Below the pieces are notes generated by a model. The model saw nothing but the letters and a program-made list of their open reading frames with translations. It ran no database searches and was not told where the DNA came from. 64,000 nucleotides of DNA from Clostridium puniceum (GTDB lineage Bacteria; Bacillota; Clostridia; Clostridiales; Clostridiaceae), in the NCBI RefSeq assembly GCF_002006345.1, contig NZ_LZZM01000011.1, positions 1 through 64,000 on the forward strand, in the 5' to 3' direction. Below are positions 56,862-64,000 of this stretch, one piece after another. A program made the position numbers and the translations under genes. Within the stretch, counting starts at the first letter, position 1. The number at the start of each line of letters is the position of its first letter.

Positions 56862-59210
56862 TTATGCTAGGTGACACAATATCTTAATGTTTCCTGATTT
56901 CGCTATTACCACAGTATCATTTCCATCTACCTTAAACTCAGCACCTTCAACCTCTTTTACATTTACTACATTTTTTAGAACTATAGTCCAAGCTTTATCA
57001 GTTCCTCTTGCTTCAATGTTTATTGTATTTTCATGTTTTAATACTTGAACTTCAAGCACTTCATTTCTGCTCATATCTAAAACTTTTGTAGTAGCTTTAA
57101 CATCGTTTTTCAATTCATAAGCTAATACTTTTACATCTTCTCTAAAATCATAATCTGGCACGGTATCTTCATGTCCTATTGCTATTAAACTATTTTCCTT
57201 TACCATCATAGGAATGCTCAAATAATCATGATTTTCTTTAACCCATCTTCCACCCTCATGCTTCTTACCTGTTATAAAATTTGTCCACGTTCCTTCTGGT
57301 AAATAATAATTAGCTTCTCCATCTTCATTAAATATAGGCGCTATTAATATTGAATCTCCAAGCATATATTGTTTATCTAAATAAGTACATGCAGGATCAT
57401 TTTGGAATTCTAATATCATAGATCTCATTACTGGAATACCTACTGTATGAGCTATATTAGCTGTTTCAAATAAATATGGCATTAAACTACATTTTAATTT
57501 ACTAAAGAATTTTACTACTTCTGAAGCATCTTCATCATATGCCCATGGAACTCTATAAGAGGTACTACCATGCAATCTACTATGAGATGATAGTAATCCA
57601 AATGCAACCCATCTCTTATAAACATCAGCTGTAGATGTACTTTCAAATCCACCTATATCATGGCTCCAGAATCCAAAACCTGACATACAAAGTGATAATC
57701 CACCTCTTAAACTTTCAGCCATTGATTCATAATCTGATTCACAATCCCCACCCCAGTGTACAGGGAATTGCTGTCCTCCAGTTGTAGCTGATCTTGCAAA
57801 TACAACTGCTTCATTTTCGCCCTTAATTTCCTTGATAGTGTCAAATACTACTTTATTGTACATTTGAGTATAGTAATTATGCATTTTATATGGATCTGAA
57901 CCATCAAAATAAACGGCATCTGTTGGTATACGTTCACCGAAATCTGTCTTGAAGCAGTCAACACCCATTGCCATTAATTCCTTTAATTTTGCTGAATACC
58001 ATGTACATGCTACTGGATTTGTGAAATCTACAATTGCCATTGCAGGCTGCCACATATCCCATTGCCATACATCCCCATTAGCTTTCTTTATGAAATATCC
58101 GTTTGCTTTTCCTTCTTCAAATAACTTTGATTCTTGTGCTATGTATGGATTGATCCAAACACAGATATTTAAATCCTTTTCTTTTAATCTTTTAAGCATT
58201 CCTTTTGGGTCTGGGAATACTCTGTTATCCCATTCAAAATCACACCAGTTAAATTCCTTCATCCAGAAACAGTCAAAGTGGAATACTCTGAGTGGAATAT
58301 CTCTATCTTTCATTCCATTTACAAATTCATTTACAGTTGCTTCATCGTAGTTTGTAGTAAATGATGTAGATAACCACAATCCAAATGACCACGCTGGTGG
58401 CATTGCTGGTTTTCCTGTTAGGCTCGTATAGTTTTCAATTACTTCCTTCATTGAAGCTCCACCAATAATAAAGTAATCCAAACATTCTCCTGGTACACTA
58501 AATTGAACTTTAGTAACCTTCTCAGATCCCACTTCAAAAGAAACCTTTTCTGGATGATTTACAAATACACCATATCCTTTATTAGTAAGATAGAATGGAA
58601 TATTCTTATAAGATTGTTCAGTACTTGTTCCGCCATCTTCATTCCATACCTCTATTGTTTGTCCGTTCTTTACAAATGGAGTGAATCTTTCTCCTAACCC
58701 ATATACTAGTTCACCTACAGCTAATTGCAGCTGTTCTCTCATATAAATACCTTTATCTGAGGCTTCTAAGAAGTTAGTTTCTGGTTCAGTTTTTACATAA
58801 GCTAATCCTCTGCTTTTACTTGAAGTTAATTTTTGATTTCCTCTGTAAAAACTCATTTCTACTGTATTTTTATCATATTCTAACTTAAGATTTCCTGATT
58901 TGAATATAACGTTATTTTCATTTTCTTCTATTAAAACTGTAGTATTTTTATTTTCATAAAGTTCAAAACTTGGACTTTTATTTTCTTCTCCCATATAATG
59001 ATAAGCTCTTACCCTTATAACATTTTCCATTGGCGATGAAATTTTATATGTTATAACTGGCCCTCCAAGAGTACAACCTCTATTATAGATCTTGCTACAA
59101 GGTGCATGTACTGTTAACAGATTTTCCTCAATTTTTGTGCTATAAATTTCTTGTGGACTAAATGTTTGCACTCCTGATTTGTTTAACCAACATCCATTAC
59201 TAAATTTCAT
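56862..59210 (-). CDS. yicI: GH31 alpha-xylosidase (YicI-like)
   Basis: This 782-residue enzyme is very like E. coli YicI (772 residues). The nucleophile Asp lies in 'GVDCFKTDFGERIPTDAVYF', the acid/base in 'QFPVHWGGDCESDYESMAESL', and 'SGFGFWSHDIGGFE' and 'SSHSRLHGSTSYRVPWAYDEDA' follow. YicI releases alpha-1,6-xylose from isoprimeverose units of xyloglucan. No signal peptide, so it acts inside the cell on imported oligosaccharides. It is the first hydrolase after the importer genes and precedes the GH3 gene, which fits alternating removal of xylose and glucose. Confidence 0.95.
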   Translation of the reverse strand: MKFSNGCWLNKSGVQTFSPQEIYSTKIEENLLTVHAPCSKIYNRGCTLGGPVITYKISSPMENVIRVRAYHYMGEENKSPSFELYENKNTTVLIEENENNVIFKSGNLKLEYDKNTVEMSFYRGNQKLTSSKSRGLAYVKTEPETNFLEASDKGIYMREQLQLAVGELVYGLGERFTPFVKNGQTIEVWNEDGGTSTEQSYKNIPFYLTNKGYGVFVNHPEKVSFEVGSEKVTKVQFSVPGECLDYFIIGGASMKEVIENYTSLTGKPAMPPAWSFGLWLSTSFTTNYDEATVNEFVNGMKDRDIPLRVFHFDCFWMKEFNWCDFEWDNRVFPDPKGMLKRLKEKDLNICVWINPYIAQESKLFEEGKANGYFIKKANGDVWQWDMWQPAMAIVDFTNPVACTWYSAKLKELMAMGVDCFKTDFGERIPTDAVYFDGSDPYKMHNYYTQMYNKVVFDTIKEIKGENEAVVFARSATTGGQQFPVHWGGDCESDYESMAESLRGGLSLCMSGFGFWSHDIGGFESTSTADVYKRWVAFGLLSSHSRLHGSTSYRVPWAYDEDASEVVKFFSKLKCSLMPYLFETANIAHTVGIPVMRSMILEFQNDPACTYLDKQYMLGDSILIAPIFNEDGEANYYLPEGTWTNFITGKKHEGGRWVKENHDYLSIPMMVKENSLIAIGHEDTVPDYDFREDVKVLAYELKNDVKATTKVLDMSRNEVLEVQVLKHENTINIEARGTDKAWTIVLKNVVNVKEVEGAEFKVDGNDTVVIAKSGNIKILCHLA

Positions 59211-59386
59211 ATTAACACTCCTTTATATATTGTCTTTTCTAATAATTTTTAATTAATTCATTTTTTATATAGGTTGAAATAATGATTTCACAATAAAACC
59301 ATATTATAATTGGCATATAGAACTGACTTTAATGTATAAATTTAATTTCAGTATATATATTTAATTTGTTTTTATACAGTATGAGT

Positions 59387-59402
59387 TTGTAACCGTATGC
59401 TA
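59387..59402. promoter_or_regulatory. Possible cre site before the hydrolase genes
   Basis: TTGTAACCGTATGCTA matches the CcpA cre consensus at all but one position. It lies 177 bp upstream of the GH31 gene, in a 358-bp gap that should also hold the promoter of the hydrolase genes. Catabolite repression by CcpA is a fair expectation, but the site is unproven. Confidence 0.4.
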
Positions 59403-59469
59403 AGGAAATTTCATATATTTTATCCTAACTATTAGTTAATTAACATTTTATAATTTAATGCAATGAAAT

Positions 59470-59499
59470 AGAGGATAATCCTTTTGTTGTTTATCCTCT
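59470..59499 (-). terminator. Hairpin after the binding-protein gene
   Basis: AGAGGATAA (59470-59478) pairs perfectly with TTATCCTCT (59491-59499), 70 bp after the binding-protein stop. The flanking U-run is weak (UAUUUC), so it may be only a partial terminator. Confidence 0.5.
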
Positions 59500-59568
59500 C
59501 CTTCAATTTATCAGAAATCTATATGATGGTTTTAAAGTAATACTTATAAGAAATATTTTAATTAATTA

Positions 59569-61239
59569 TTAATTCCAAAGCTTGATCTTTTCTGCTGCTA
59601 TTTTACTAATTCCATCATTAAGTTTTTCAATATCCATAGCCTTAAGATCTTCTTGAATTTTATTCCAAGCTCCATCAAAGGCTTCTGGACTTCCAAGAAC
59701 TGCTTGCGTTATAGCTTTTTGAGTATAATCATCAGCTTTCTTTTGAATTATAGCTACATCACTATCACTTGGAACATTAAATTGCCATGCTTGACCATGT
59801 TTAGATTGTTGAAATTCTTTTGCTGGTGGGAAGAATTCTACCCAAGACTTCTTACCGTATCCAGCTAAAGTTTCTTTTTCACCCTTATTATAGTTTGAAA
59901 CATAGATGTCTAGAGTATTCATTGAATATGGATTTCCAGTTGGATCCATGACTCCATCTCCTCTTTGTGGGAATGGATATATATATGAACCTATACCAGT
60001 CTTCTTCTTAAAATCTTTATCGCTATTTCTTTGTTGTTGTATTTCTGGTAATAAAACTCTCTTTCCATTTTCTACCTTATAATGCTTTCCTTCTATTCCC
60101 CAGTTTACTAATACTTGTGCTTCATCTGACGCCATCCAATTTAGAAATTGGAACGCTCTGTCTGCATTCTTGCTAGTTGAAGATATTGCAATTCCATAAC
60201 CACCAGCATAACCATAATCCCTTAGTGATTGATCTTTGCACTTATCGTTTAAGGTAACTGAAAGTGGTGAAAATGTTCTTTCATCCATTCCAGCTGCAAC
60301 TAGCGTTTTAATTGCTTGATCATAATCCCATTTGGCATCTGTAATACCTAATACATTTCCTTTAGATAATTTTGCACGATATGCATCTTCTTTTTGTGTA
60401 AATGATTCTGGATCTAATAATCCTTGTGCATTCATACCATTTAACCATTTAAAATATTCTTTAACTTCTGGTAATTGGAATTTGTATATAGCCTTTTGAG
60501 TTTCATCATCTATTTTAAATTGTCCATCATCTGGAATTCCTGCTACTGCACCTGCTATATTTCCACAAGTAGTTAACCATCTCCAATCACTAGCCATTAA
60601 TGTCATTCCTATGGTCTTGTTACCATTGATTTCAGGATATTTTGCTTTGTAATCTTTTATAGCTTTTTCATAATCTGCTAATGTCTTTATTTGTGGATAT
60701 CCTAGTTCTTTTAAAACTGCATGTTGTAATTGCATTGTACCATTTGGATCGAATACTTCTGTATGAACACCATATGATCCAACTGTATATATTGATTGAT
60801 CCTCTAAGCTATATTTTAATCTCTTCAATTGATCTCCATATAATGCTTTTAGATTATTGCCTTTCTTTTCAATATAATCATCAAGCTTAATAATAGCACC
60901 AGCGTCTACTAACTTTCCTGTATCCCCTTTAGCAAAAATTAAATCTGGATAATCACCACTTGCTATCATTAATGGAATAGCTTGTTCATCACCTGCTACT
61001 GGATGAGTTATTTTCAACGTTACCCCAGTGAGTTCTGTTATCTTTTTAGCAACTTCATCATCAAAAAGCATATCTTCTGTTGCATCTTTAGTAAAGAATG
61101 TTAATGTTACCGGAGTTTTATCCATTTCGCCACTATTAGCAGCAGATGTTTTTTGTGCACTACTATTACCACATCCCACCATTAAAGTAGATATTAGAGT
61201 GAATGACATTATTACCGATAAAATTTTATTTTTTTTCAT
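59569..61239 (-). CDS. LplA-type extracellular sugar-binding lipoprotein
   Basis: This 556-residue lipoprotein has a lipobox 'STLMVGCGNSS' (Cys about residue 23). The long family-1 binding fold is typical of LplA/YtcQ proteins ('VTLTFFTKDATEDMLFDDEVAKKITELTGV', 'YAGGYGIAISSTSKNADRAFQFLNWMASDEAQVL'). These bind large oligosaccharides and work with LplB/LplC permeases and YesMN kinases. It follows the two permease genes, so the operon order is permease-permease-binding protein. Confidence 0.92.
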   Translation of the reverse strand: MKKNKILSVIMSFTLISTLMVGCGNSSAQKTSAANSGEMDKTPVTLTFFTKDATEDMLFDDEVAKKITELTGVTLKITHPVAGDEQAIPLMIASGDYPDLIFAKGDTGKLVDAGAIIKLDDYIEKKGNNLKALYGDQLKRLKYSLEDQSIYTVGSYGVHTEVFDPNGTMQLQHAVLKELGYPQIKTLADYEKAIKDYKAKYPEINGNKTIGMTLMASDWRWLTTCGNIAGAVAGIPDDGQFKIDDETQKAIYKFQLPEVKEYFKWLNGMNAQGLLDPESFTQKEDAYRAKLSKGNVLGITDAKWDYDQAIKTLVAAGMDERTFSPLSVTLNDKCKDQSLRDYGYAGGYGIAISSTSKNADRAFQFLNWMASDEAQVLVNWGIEGKHYKVENGKRVLLPEIQQQRNSDKDFKKKTGIGSYIYPFPQRGDGVMDPTGNPYSMNTLDIYVSNYNKGEKETLAGYGKKSWVEFFPPAKEFQQSKHGQAWQFNVPSDSDVAIIQKKADDYTQKAITQAVLGSPEAFDGAWNKIQEDLKAMDIEKLNDGISKIAAEKIKLWN

Positions 61240-61303
61240 AAATATTTACCCTCTTCCCTTAAATTGTATTAATATAAAATATTATTATTAAATATACCCA
61301 TTT

Positions 61304-62182
61304 TTAACTTTTTACAGCTCCTAAGGTCATACCTGTAACAAAATATTTTTGTACAAAAGGATATATGCATAATATTGGAGCTGTAGCAACCATTGTTATT
61401 GCCATCTTTATCGATTCTGGATTAACACTAGAAGCTTGTAATAATGGATTATTAGGATCTACTTTTGTACTAGCAGATGCATTATTCATAACCTTCATCA
61501 GTTCGTATTGAAGTGTTGTCAACCCATCATTTTGTCTTGCATAAAGATAAGTGTCAAACCAACTATTCCATTGGCTAACAGCTATAAAAAGTGCTACTGT
61601 TGCAATTACTGGTAAACACAGTGGTAATATTATCTTTGTAAATACTATAAAATCATTTGCTCCATCTATCATAGCTGATTCATTTAATGCTGGAGGTAAT
61701 CCATCAATAAATGACCTAATAACTATTACATTAAATGCACTGATTAAACCAGGTAATATATATACTGCAAAGTTATTAATTAATCCAACATTTTTTACTA
61801 GCATATATTCTGGAATTAGACCGCCCCCAATATACATTGTAAGTACAAATAATATTGTAACAAGCTTATTAAATACAAAATCTCTTCTACTTATTACAAA
61901 TGCAACCATAGCACTAGCTAAAACACCAGTTATGGTTCCTATTACAGTTCTAAGTACTGATATTATTAACCCTGTTGGAAGTTTACTGCTTCCATTAAAT
62001 ATTTCCTTATAATTTTGCAGCGTAAATTCTCTTGGCCATATATGAATTCCACCTTTAACTGTATCTGTAGCTTCATTTAATGAAATAGCTAAAACATTTA
62101 AAAATGGATATATAGTTATTATTGCAATAATTGTCATAAACGCTATTAATACTATATCAAACACTTTTACTTTTTTTCTCAT
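61304..62182 (-). CDS. LplC-type ABC transporter permease
   Basis: This 292-residue protein has six spans and the EAA loop 'PALNESAMIDGANDFIVFTKIILPLCLPV'. The start 'DIVLIAFMTIIAIITIYPFLNVLAISLNEATDT' and the terminal 'QKYFVTGMTLGAVKS' are characteristic of LplC/YtcP. It forms the channel with the LplB-like protein encoded 43 bp upstream. No ATPase gene is in the cluster. Confidence 0.93.
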   Translation of the reverse strand: MRKKVKVFDIVLIAFMTIIAIITIYPFLNVLAISLNEATDTVKGGIHIWPREFTLQNYKEIFNGSSKLPTGLIISVLRTVIGTITGVLASAMVAFVISRRDFVFNKLVTILFVLTMYIGGGLIPEYMLVKNVGLINNFAVYILPGLISAFNVIVIRSFIDGLPPALNESAMIDGANDFIVFTKIILPLCLPVIATVALFIAVSQWNSWFDTYLYARQNDGLTTLQYELMKVMNNASASTKVDPNNPLLQASSVNPESIKMAITMVATAPILCIYPFVQKYFVTGMTLGAVKS

Positions 62183-62225
62183 CAGACTTCCTCCTTAAAT
62201 AAATTTAGTTAATTTAAAACGTTAT

Positions 62226-63188
62226 TTAAACTAAACTGCCTTCGCCAGCCCTTTTAGCTAATTTATTAGCACCAAATAACAAGATAATACTAACAGCTGA
62301 TTTAAATATACCTATAGCGGTACCAAATGAATATCTAAACATTCCAATACCATAATCTAATGCATATTTATCTATTACTAAGGATTTATCTGCAACTATT
62401 GGATTTCCAAGTAACATTTGCTTTTCAAAACCTATGTTTAATAAATTTCCTATACTCATTATTAATAAAACTATAATTGTTGGTTTTATTGATGGTAGTG
62501 TTATACTTATTATTTGTCTTATTCTTCCTGCACCATCAACTTTTGCTGCATCATATAGTTCTGGATCTATTGCTGTTATAGCAGCTAAATATATTATTGC
62601 ATTCCAGCCCATTTCTTTCCATATATCTCCTGTTGTAACTATACCCCAGAAAAGACTTGGGTCTGACATAAAGTTTATTGGTGTACTTATTATATGAAAG
62701 TTCATTAATAATTCATTCATAATTCCGCTTGGTGCAAGTATGCTTGTAATTATGCTCGCAGCAACAACCCATGAAATAAAGTGTGGTAAATATGATATAG
62801 TTTGTACACTCTTTTTAAACTTAATATTCCTAATTTCATTTAATAATAAAGCAAAAGTAATTGCACATATTGTTCCAAATACTAATGCTAACAAACTCAT
62901 TGCTATAGTATTTTGCAATGATTGATAAAATTGCGGCTCATTAAATAATACCTTAAAATGTTTAAACCCTACCCAAGTTTGGTCAAACATTGATTTTCCT
63001 GGTTTATAATCCTGAAATGCCATTGACCACCCAGCTAGCGGCAAATATTTGAATACTATTATCCAAATAACAAAAGGCAGTGACATAAATATTAGGAATC
63101 TTTGTTTTTTTAATAGTTTCCATGAAATTTTCTTTTCTTTTTTTCTTTTAAATCTTATATTTTCTGCATCAACAACTGAAACTTGCAT
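62226..63188 (-). CDS. LplB-type ABC transporter permease
   Basis: This 320-residue protein has a basic N-terminal tail, six spans and the EAA loop 'PELYDAAKVDGAGRIRQIISITLPSIKPT'. 'LPLAGWSMAFQDYKPG' and 'GIMNELLMNF' are typical of LplB/YteP. It is the first gene of the importer. RBS GGAGG precedes ATG by about 8 bp. The promoter should lie in 63189-63436. Confidence 0.93.
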   Translation of the reverse strand: MQVSVVDAENIRFKRKKEKKISWKLLKKQRFLIFMSLPFVIWIIVFKYLPLAGWSMAFQDYKPGKSMFDQTWVGFKHFKVLFNEPQFYQSLQNTIAMSLLALVFGTICAITFALLLNEIRNIKFKKSVQTISYLPHFISWVVAASIITSILAPSGIMNELLMNFHIISTPINFMSDPSLFWGIVTTGDIWKEMGWNAIIYLAAITAIDPELYDAAKVDGAGRIRQIISITLPSIKPTIIVLLIMSIGNLLNIGFEKQMLLGNPIVADKSLVIDKYALDYGIGMFRYSFGTAIGIFKSAVSIILLFGANKLAKRAGEGSLV

Positions 63189-63436
63189 CTATGTACCTCC
63201 TTGTTTAATTCCTTACAATACACTAATATTAATATTAATTTTAACTTTGGACTACCCATAAAAATGTATATGTTTTCATATAAAAATTAGAGTTATTTTT
63301 ATAATTAATATTTAGCTTTACAAGAAATCAAGCGTCTGAATCAATGGCAAGATAGGCACTCACTGCGTCTTTAACAACAAAATAAATTTTGCTACTTCAG
63401 TGTAGCTTAAAACTTAGGATACTCATTGGGAAATAG
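63189..63436. other. Intergenic region upstream of the LplB-like gene
   Basis: About 250 bp of mostly AT-rich DNA with a less AT-rich stretch at 63325-63420. It is the natural place for the promoter and a YesN-type activator site. I see no gene or clear repeat. Confidence 0.4.
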
Positions 63437-63477
63437 AAAAGACTAAAGCAGCATATTGAATCATACTTTAATCTTTT
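63437..63477 (-). terminator. Terminator of the GH39-like gene
   Basis: AAAAGACTAAAG (63437-63448) pairs with CTTTAATCTTTT (63466-63477) with one G-U pair. The minus strand continues CUUUUCU. It lies 64 bp after the stop. Confidence 0.7.
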
Positions 63478-63540
63478 TATCTATCCAACTACTACAGGTA
63501 GTGTAAACTTTGGTATATATAATTAATGAAATGTTTTTAC

Positions 63541-64000
63541 TTATATCGATTCTATAGTTACAAGATAAACATCATTCTGCCTCATATCTATCTCATATGT
63601 GAAATCCATTCCTTCTTTAACTGTGATATATGTTTGTATTACAGGTAGTCCTGTTGTTTTTGAATTTAATATTTCAATTTGCTCTTTTGACATAGTACCA
63701 CTATAATTTATATCTAAAAATTCAGTATATACATCATTTTGCTTATAACCTACACTATATACTGACAGCTGATATTTACCAGTTTTTAAATTTGATAAGC
63801 ATAACTGAGATTTTTCAGCAGGCAGTGATGGTAAATCCATCTTATAAAACGTTTGATTTGACATATTATTTTGATCAATATGTGTGTAATCCCATAATAG
63901 AGCTTGAATACCTTTATCACTTTTACATACCCATGCATTTTCATCATTACATTTAAGTTCTAACTCGCCTAATTTATTTAAATACTTATAGGCAAAGAAA
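63541..64000 (-). CDS. GH39-like beta-xylosidase, C-terminal part (5' end off window)
   Basis: The frame is open from its stop at 63541 to the right edge, about 153 codons. The translation 'FAYKYLNKLGELELKCNDENAWVCKSDKG' then 'IQALLWDYTHIDQNN' and 'LPSLPAEKSQLCLSNLKTGKYQLSVYSVG' matches the C-terminal beta-sandwich region of GH39 xylan 1,4-beta-xylosidases. The catalytic barrel would be beyond the window. An internal ATG at 63862-63864 is not the true start, because the frame continues upstream. It fits the hemicellulose theme of the cluster. Confidence 0.75.
   Translation of the reverse strand, partial: FFAYKYLNKLGELELKCNDENAWVCKSDKGIQALLWDYTHIDQNNMSNQTFYKMDLPSLPAEKSQLCLSNLKTGKYQLSVYSVGYKQNDVYTEFLDINYSGTMSKEQIEILNSKTTGLPVIQTYITVKEGMDFTYEIDMRQNDVYLVTIESI

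Noticed and set aside
63541-63864. A stand-alone 107-residue gene
   Set aside because: The frame stays open to the window edge with GH39-like sequence upstream of the internal ATG, so it is the 3' end of a larger gene.

Overview
The window is AT-rich, low-GC Gram-positive DNA. Its gene set (citramalate-based branched-chain amino acid operon, SAM-I riboswitch, glmS ribozyme, T-box leader, many Lpl/YesMN-type sugar genes) points to a saccharolytic Clostridium of the solventogenic group (C. beijerinckii-like). That assignment rests on protein character, not on a search. Almost all genes lie on the minus strand.

Left accessory region (1-6561). The window opens in an IS66-type insertion sequence whose tnpA end lies near 750. 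Next come an ABC exporter with three small permeases (1108-4315), a small secreted cysteine-containing protein (4379-4774) and a six-cysteine small protein (5114-5389). The region ends at a broken Tn7-like transposon: an intact tnsA (5495-6334), a tnsB stump of about 35 recognisable residues, and a right end with four contiguous 20-bp repeats and an 8-bp terminus ending at 6561. This is 23 bp from the stop codon of glmS, the classic attTn7 position. The ABC genes are therefore probable former Tn7 cargo, now beside a deletion that removed most of tnsB and everything after it.

Core and transport genes (6584-30653). glmS carries a glmS ribozyme leader whose P1 element is greatly expanded and holds a 56-bp tandem repeat. 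A tripartite RND efflux system (adaptor, pump, TolC-like protein) sits opposite a MarR regulator. Two trans-sulfuration PLP enzymes follow a SAM-I riboswitch. Then come a maltose/glucose-type PTS IICB with an endonuclease/phosphatase-family protein, a MacAB-like exporter, a CapA-type protein followed by a start-less 90-codon reading frame, a chemoreceptor and a LacI-family regulator.

Maltodextrin genes (29649-36089). malQ and a MalEFG-type ABC importer adjoin the LacI regulator. Palindromes of the form GCAANCGNTTGC lie before the PTS gene, inside it, before malQ, before malE and between lacI and the chemoreceptor, which suggests one local regulon.

Branched-chain amino acids (37541-45987). 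One promoter and a T-box-like leader precede ilvN-cimA-leuC-leuD-leuB-ilvB-ilvC. Citramalate synthase makes 2-oxobutyrate from pyruvate, LeuCDB extend the chain, and acetolactate synthase and ketol-acid reductoisomerase serve isoleucine and valine. ilvD, leuA and an aminotransferase are not in the window.

Right end (46981-64000). A CorC/HlyC-type membrane protein is followed by a YesMN-type two-component system, glycoside hydrolases GH95, GH3 and GH31 (YicI-type alpha-xylosidase), an LplABC-type importer and the 3' end of a GH39-like enzyme. Together these look like a xyloglucan or hemicellulose oligosaccharide utilisation locus. No tRNA, rRNA or CRISPR array was seen.
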